The notes beneath the pieces are model-generated. The model saw nothing but the letters and a program-made list of their open reading frames with translations. It did no database searches and was not told where the DNA came from. DNA of 64,000 bases from Siphonodentalium dalli. Its lineage: Eukaryota > Mollusca > Scaphopoda > Gadilida > Siphonodentaliidae. Position numbers and translations under genes: made by a program. Positions 62,000 through 64,000 of this stretch are shown piece by piece (the first letter of the stretch is position 1; every line of letters begins with the position of its first letter). The stretch covers positions 51,694,760 through 51,758,759 of the forward strand of contig CP136069.1 in the NCBI GenBank assembly GCA_032622095.1. The letters are read 5' to 3'.

Positions 62000-62901
62000 G
62001 CTGTAACCTAAATACCTCTAAACAAGCCAACCAATCGGAAGCAAAGAAACGCGTCAAAACAAAGTCAAAAATTAGGACGATTCGCCGACGACCACTCATA
62101 AAATGGGACAGGCGAACAACAGAATTATTTATCCATAATATAAACAAAACTATTGTCCGAGACACCAATAGTAAAATTATAGACATGAGAGATACTGAAG
62201 TGAAGAACGCTGACATTGACTTCACGCGAGCCTTTGACTCAGTCTGGAGGGTAGGATTATGGGAAAAATTTCTCAGATACAACATCAGTGGGAAAGTCCT
62301 TGACGTCATCAAGGCCCTGTATTCTGACCTTAAGCTTTGTGTTTGCGTCAATGACCAGCAATCAGATTACTTTAACTGTAACACGGGCCTAAAACAGGGA
62401 GACAACCTCTCACCGATACTTTTCGCGCTCTACTTGAACGACCTCGAACGGTACTTACGCAAACAAGGTTGCCGCGGAATTGAATTGAACTCACTCGCTG
62501 AATCAGACTCGGAACTATTCACAAAGCTCTTTCTGTTGATATATGCTGACGATACTGTGTTGATTGCCCACTCCCGCCAAGCTTTGCAAAACTCACTAAA
62601 TATCTTTGCGATGTACTGTAGTACTTGGCGCTTAAATATCAACTCTGATAAGACAAAAATATTGATATTTGGCAAAACACAGAAAAGAGATAAATTATGT
62701 CAGTTTAAAATTGCAGATAACAAACTTGAATTAGTAAATAGCTACAAATACCTGGGAACCCTCTTTCATAAAAACGGATCGTTCGCGAAAGAGAGAAATA
62801 GTAGATGTTTCAAAGCGAAAAGTGCTATGTTCGCGCTTCTCAATAAAATGAGGGCTAATAACGAACCAAAGACGTTTGGGTCGTATATAGGCTATATCTG
62901 A
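61985..62901 (+). pseudogene. LINE ORF2, reverse transcriptase part, internally deleted and 3'-truncated
   Basis: In the frame one base earlier than the endonuclease, coding sequence runs from a linker (KWDRRTTELFIHNI) straight into RT motif A, DFTRAFDSVWR (catalytic Asp). Motif B (LKQGDNLSPILFALYLNDL), motif C (YADDTVL, catalytic pair), motif D (INSDKTKILIFG) and motif E (YKYLGTLF) follow. The fingers region that should precede motif A (IFKKGD/NYRPISLL blocks, seen in the unrelated scrap at 7341-7506) is missing. I infer an internal deletion with its junction near 62,180-62,215. The protein breaks off at about 62,860 where a 201-bp duplicated non-LINE segment starts, so the thumb and C-terminal finger are gone. 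The element cannot move by itself. Confidence 0.85.
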
Positions 62902-63260
62902 TTTTGTGACGTCACCAATTTTTAAGTAATACGACCCTTGGATTTTGAATTTTGGGGAGCAGAAATGTCGCACATAGGATCGGTGGGCCTAAAGCATTAT
63001 TGTCGTAAAACTTGAAACTATAGATATATTACTGTAGTCTATAGGCAGTAATAATATATTAACGAACCAAAGACGTTTGGGTCGTATATAGGCTATATCT
63101 GATTTTGTGACGTCACCAATTTTTAAGTAATACGACCCTTGGATTTTGAATTTTGGGGAGCAGAAATGTCGCACATAGGATCGGTGGGCCTAAAGCATTA
63201 TTGTCGTAAAACTTGAAACTATAGATATATTACTGTAGTCTATAGGCAGTAATAATATAT
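62860..63260 (+). repeat. 201-bp tandem duplication, two nearly identical copies
   Basis: AACGAACCAAAGACGTTTGG starts at 62860 and 63061, and the copies agree to GGCAGTAATAATATAT with no difference that I can see. The first copy is fused to the broken RT frame. Each copy contains a TGACGTCA palindrome. The near-identity implies recent duplication or an assembly artefact. Confidence 0.95.
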
Positions 63261-64000
63261 AATGTTTATATGTAAGATGATATTTATATATGTATTTTAT
63301 CTTGGATTACGCTAGAATATGGTCATAACCAATAAATAATTTGAATTTGTATATTGTCGTAATCGGTTGTCAAGACCAACACAAATCAGTCGATGATTGT
63401 TTACAAATTAAAAAACATTTTCCCAGAAAACTAATACCAGTCGCATCAATGCCCATGTAGAGAATATCTTCAATTTTCTATCGGTATTTTAGATAGATTC
63501 GTGCAATATTCATAAGTTTAAAGCAGAGTAACCCGGGCCAGGCTATTAACTTGTTTCGATCATCGACGAATATTTCGATTCAGTCAATCAGTGCTCGTCG
63601 ATAAAATCTAAAAATAAATCCGATAAATAAAATTTGATGATAACATATAGTTCCAAACGCATTGACAATTTAAACCCATAATATTCTGCAATTGTATGAA
63701 ACAAACTACTTCTTTAATTGTATTGAGGTTTACTAATGTTATAAAATGTTGTATTTCTAACAACAACGGACGAAGAGATGTGAGTTTGTGCTATAAATTA
63801 ATACGCAATCACAATTCACAAATAGTCCCGCCGCAGAAATAATTCGTGAACACGAGGTGCAATTTATGTGAATATCGGCATAAACCGAGCACAACAACCG
63901 ACTGTGACTAGCAGGTAAGTTACGTCAGTATGTGTGCATATTTGTGAACTCCATCTGTCCATAATTTCTAAGCATAGATACTTTCAACGTGATGACAATT
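63261..64000. other. Intergenic sequence, nothing recognised
   Basis: AT-rich sequence without recognisable gene, RNA or repeat up to the window edge. Confidence 0.5.

Overview
The window looks like repeat-rich nuclear DNA of an invertebrate animal. I infer a marine lophotrochozoan, most likely a mollusc, from the mix of non-LTR retrotransposons, Helitron-like ends, foldback elements and many AT-rich minisatellites; no marker gene confirms this. I recognise no host protein-coding gene, rRNA or tRNA. The only convincing protein-coding sequences belong to non-LTR retrotransposons (LINEs).

Layout. 1-21.5 kb is a mosaic of small mobile elements and local tandem repeats: five copies of a TTAA-flanked MITE family (441, 1659, 10272, 19179, 20543), a cluster of Helitron-like elements sharing terminal sequences (5180-7109, and 12217-12786 on the minus strand), several long hairpins (foldbacks), tandem repeats with periods from 22 bp to about 375 bp, and two LINE fragments (7341-7506 minus; 16311-17468 plus). 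21,591-56,464 is one nearly uninterrupted array of a 21-bp unit, about 1,650 copies, carrying nested higher-order duplications from about 0.34 to 4.2 kb. 56.5-59.7 kb returns to mosaic sequence: a sixth MITE, a LINE C-terminal remnant, a 225-bp hairpin and a second MITE-like element. 59,753-62,901 is a longer but damaged LINE with an intact ORF1 and a broken ORF2, ending in a 201-bp tandem duplication. 63.26-64 kb shows nothing I recognise.

The 21-bp array dominates the window. Because 21 is a multiple of three and the unit has no stop in four of six frames, it creates very long open reading frames on both strands, the longest 3,114 codons. I read these as a by-product of the repeat, not a gene: three minus-strand frames are open as well, in-frame TAG/TAA codons have been multiplied by the internal duplications, and most unit variants would change the amino acid. 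Still, only two frame-changing indels (+1 near 22,280 and -1 at 44,790) were found in 35 kb, and they cancel. A 19-bp direct repeat lies outside both ends of the array.

The parts do not work together as a pathway. What links them is amplification: TTAA-targeted MITEs with palindromic cores, Helitron-like elements inserted end to end, truncated LINEs, and tandem arrays, one of which begins inside a broken MITE palindrome.
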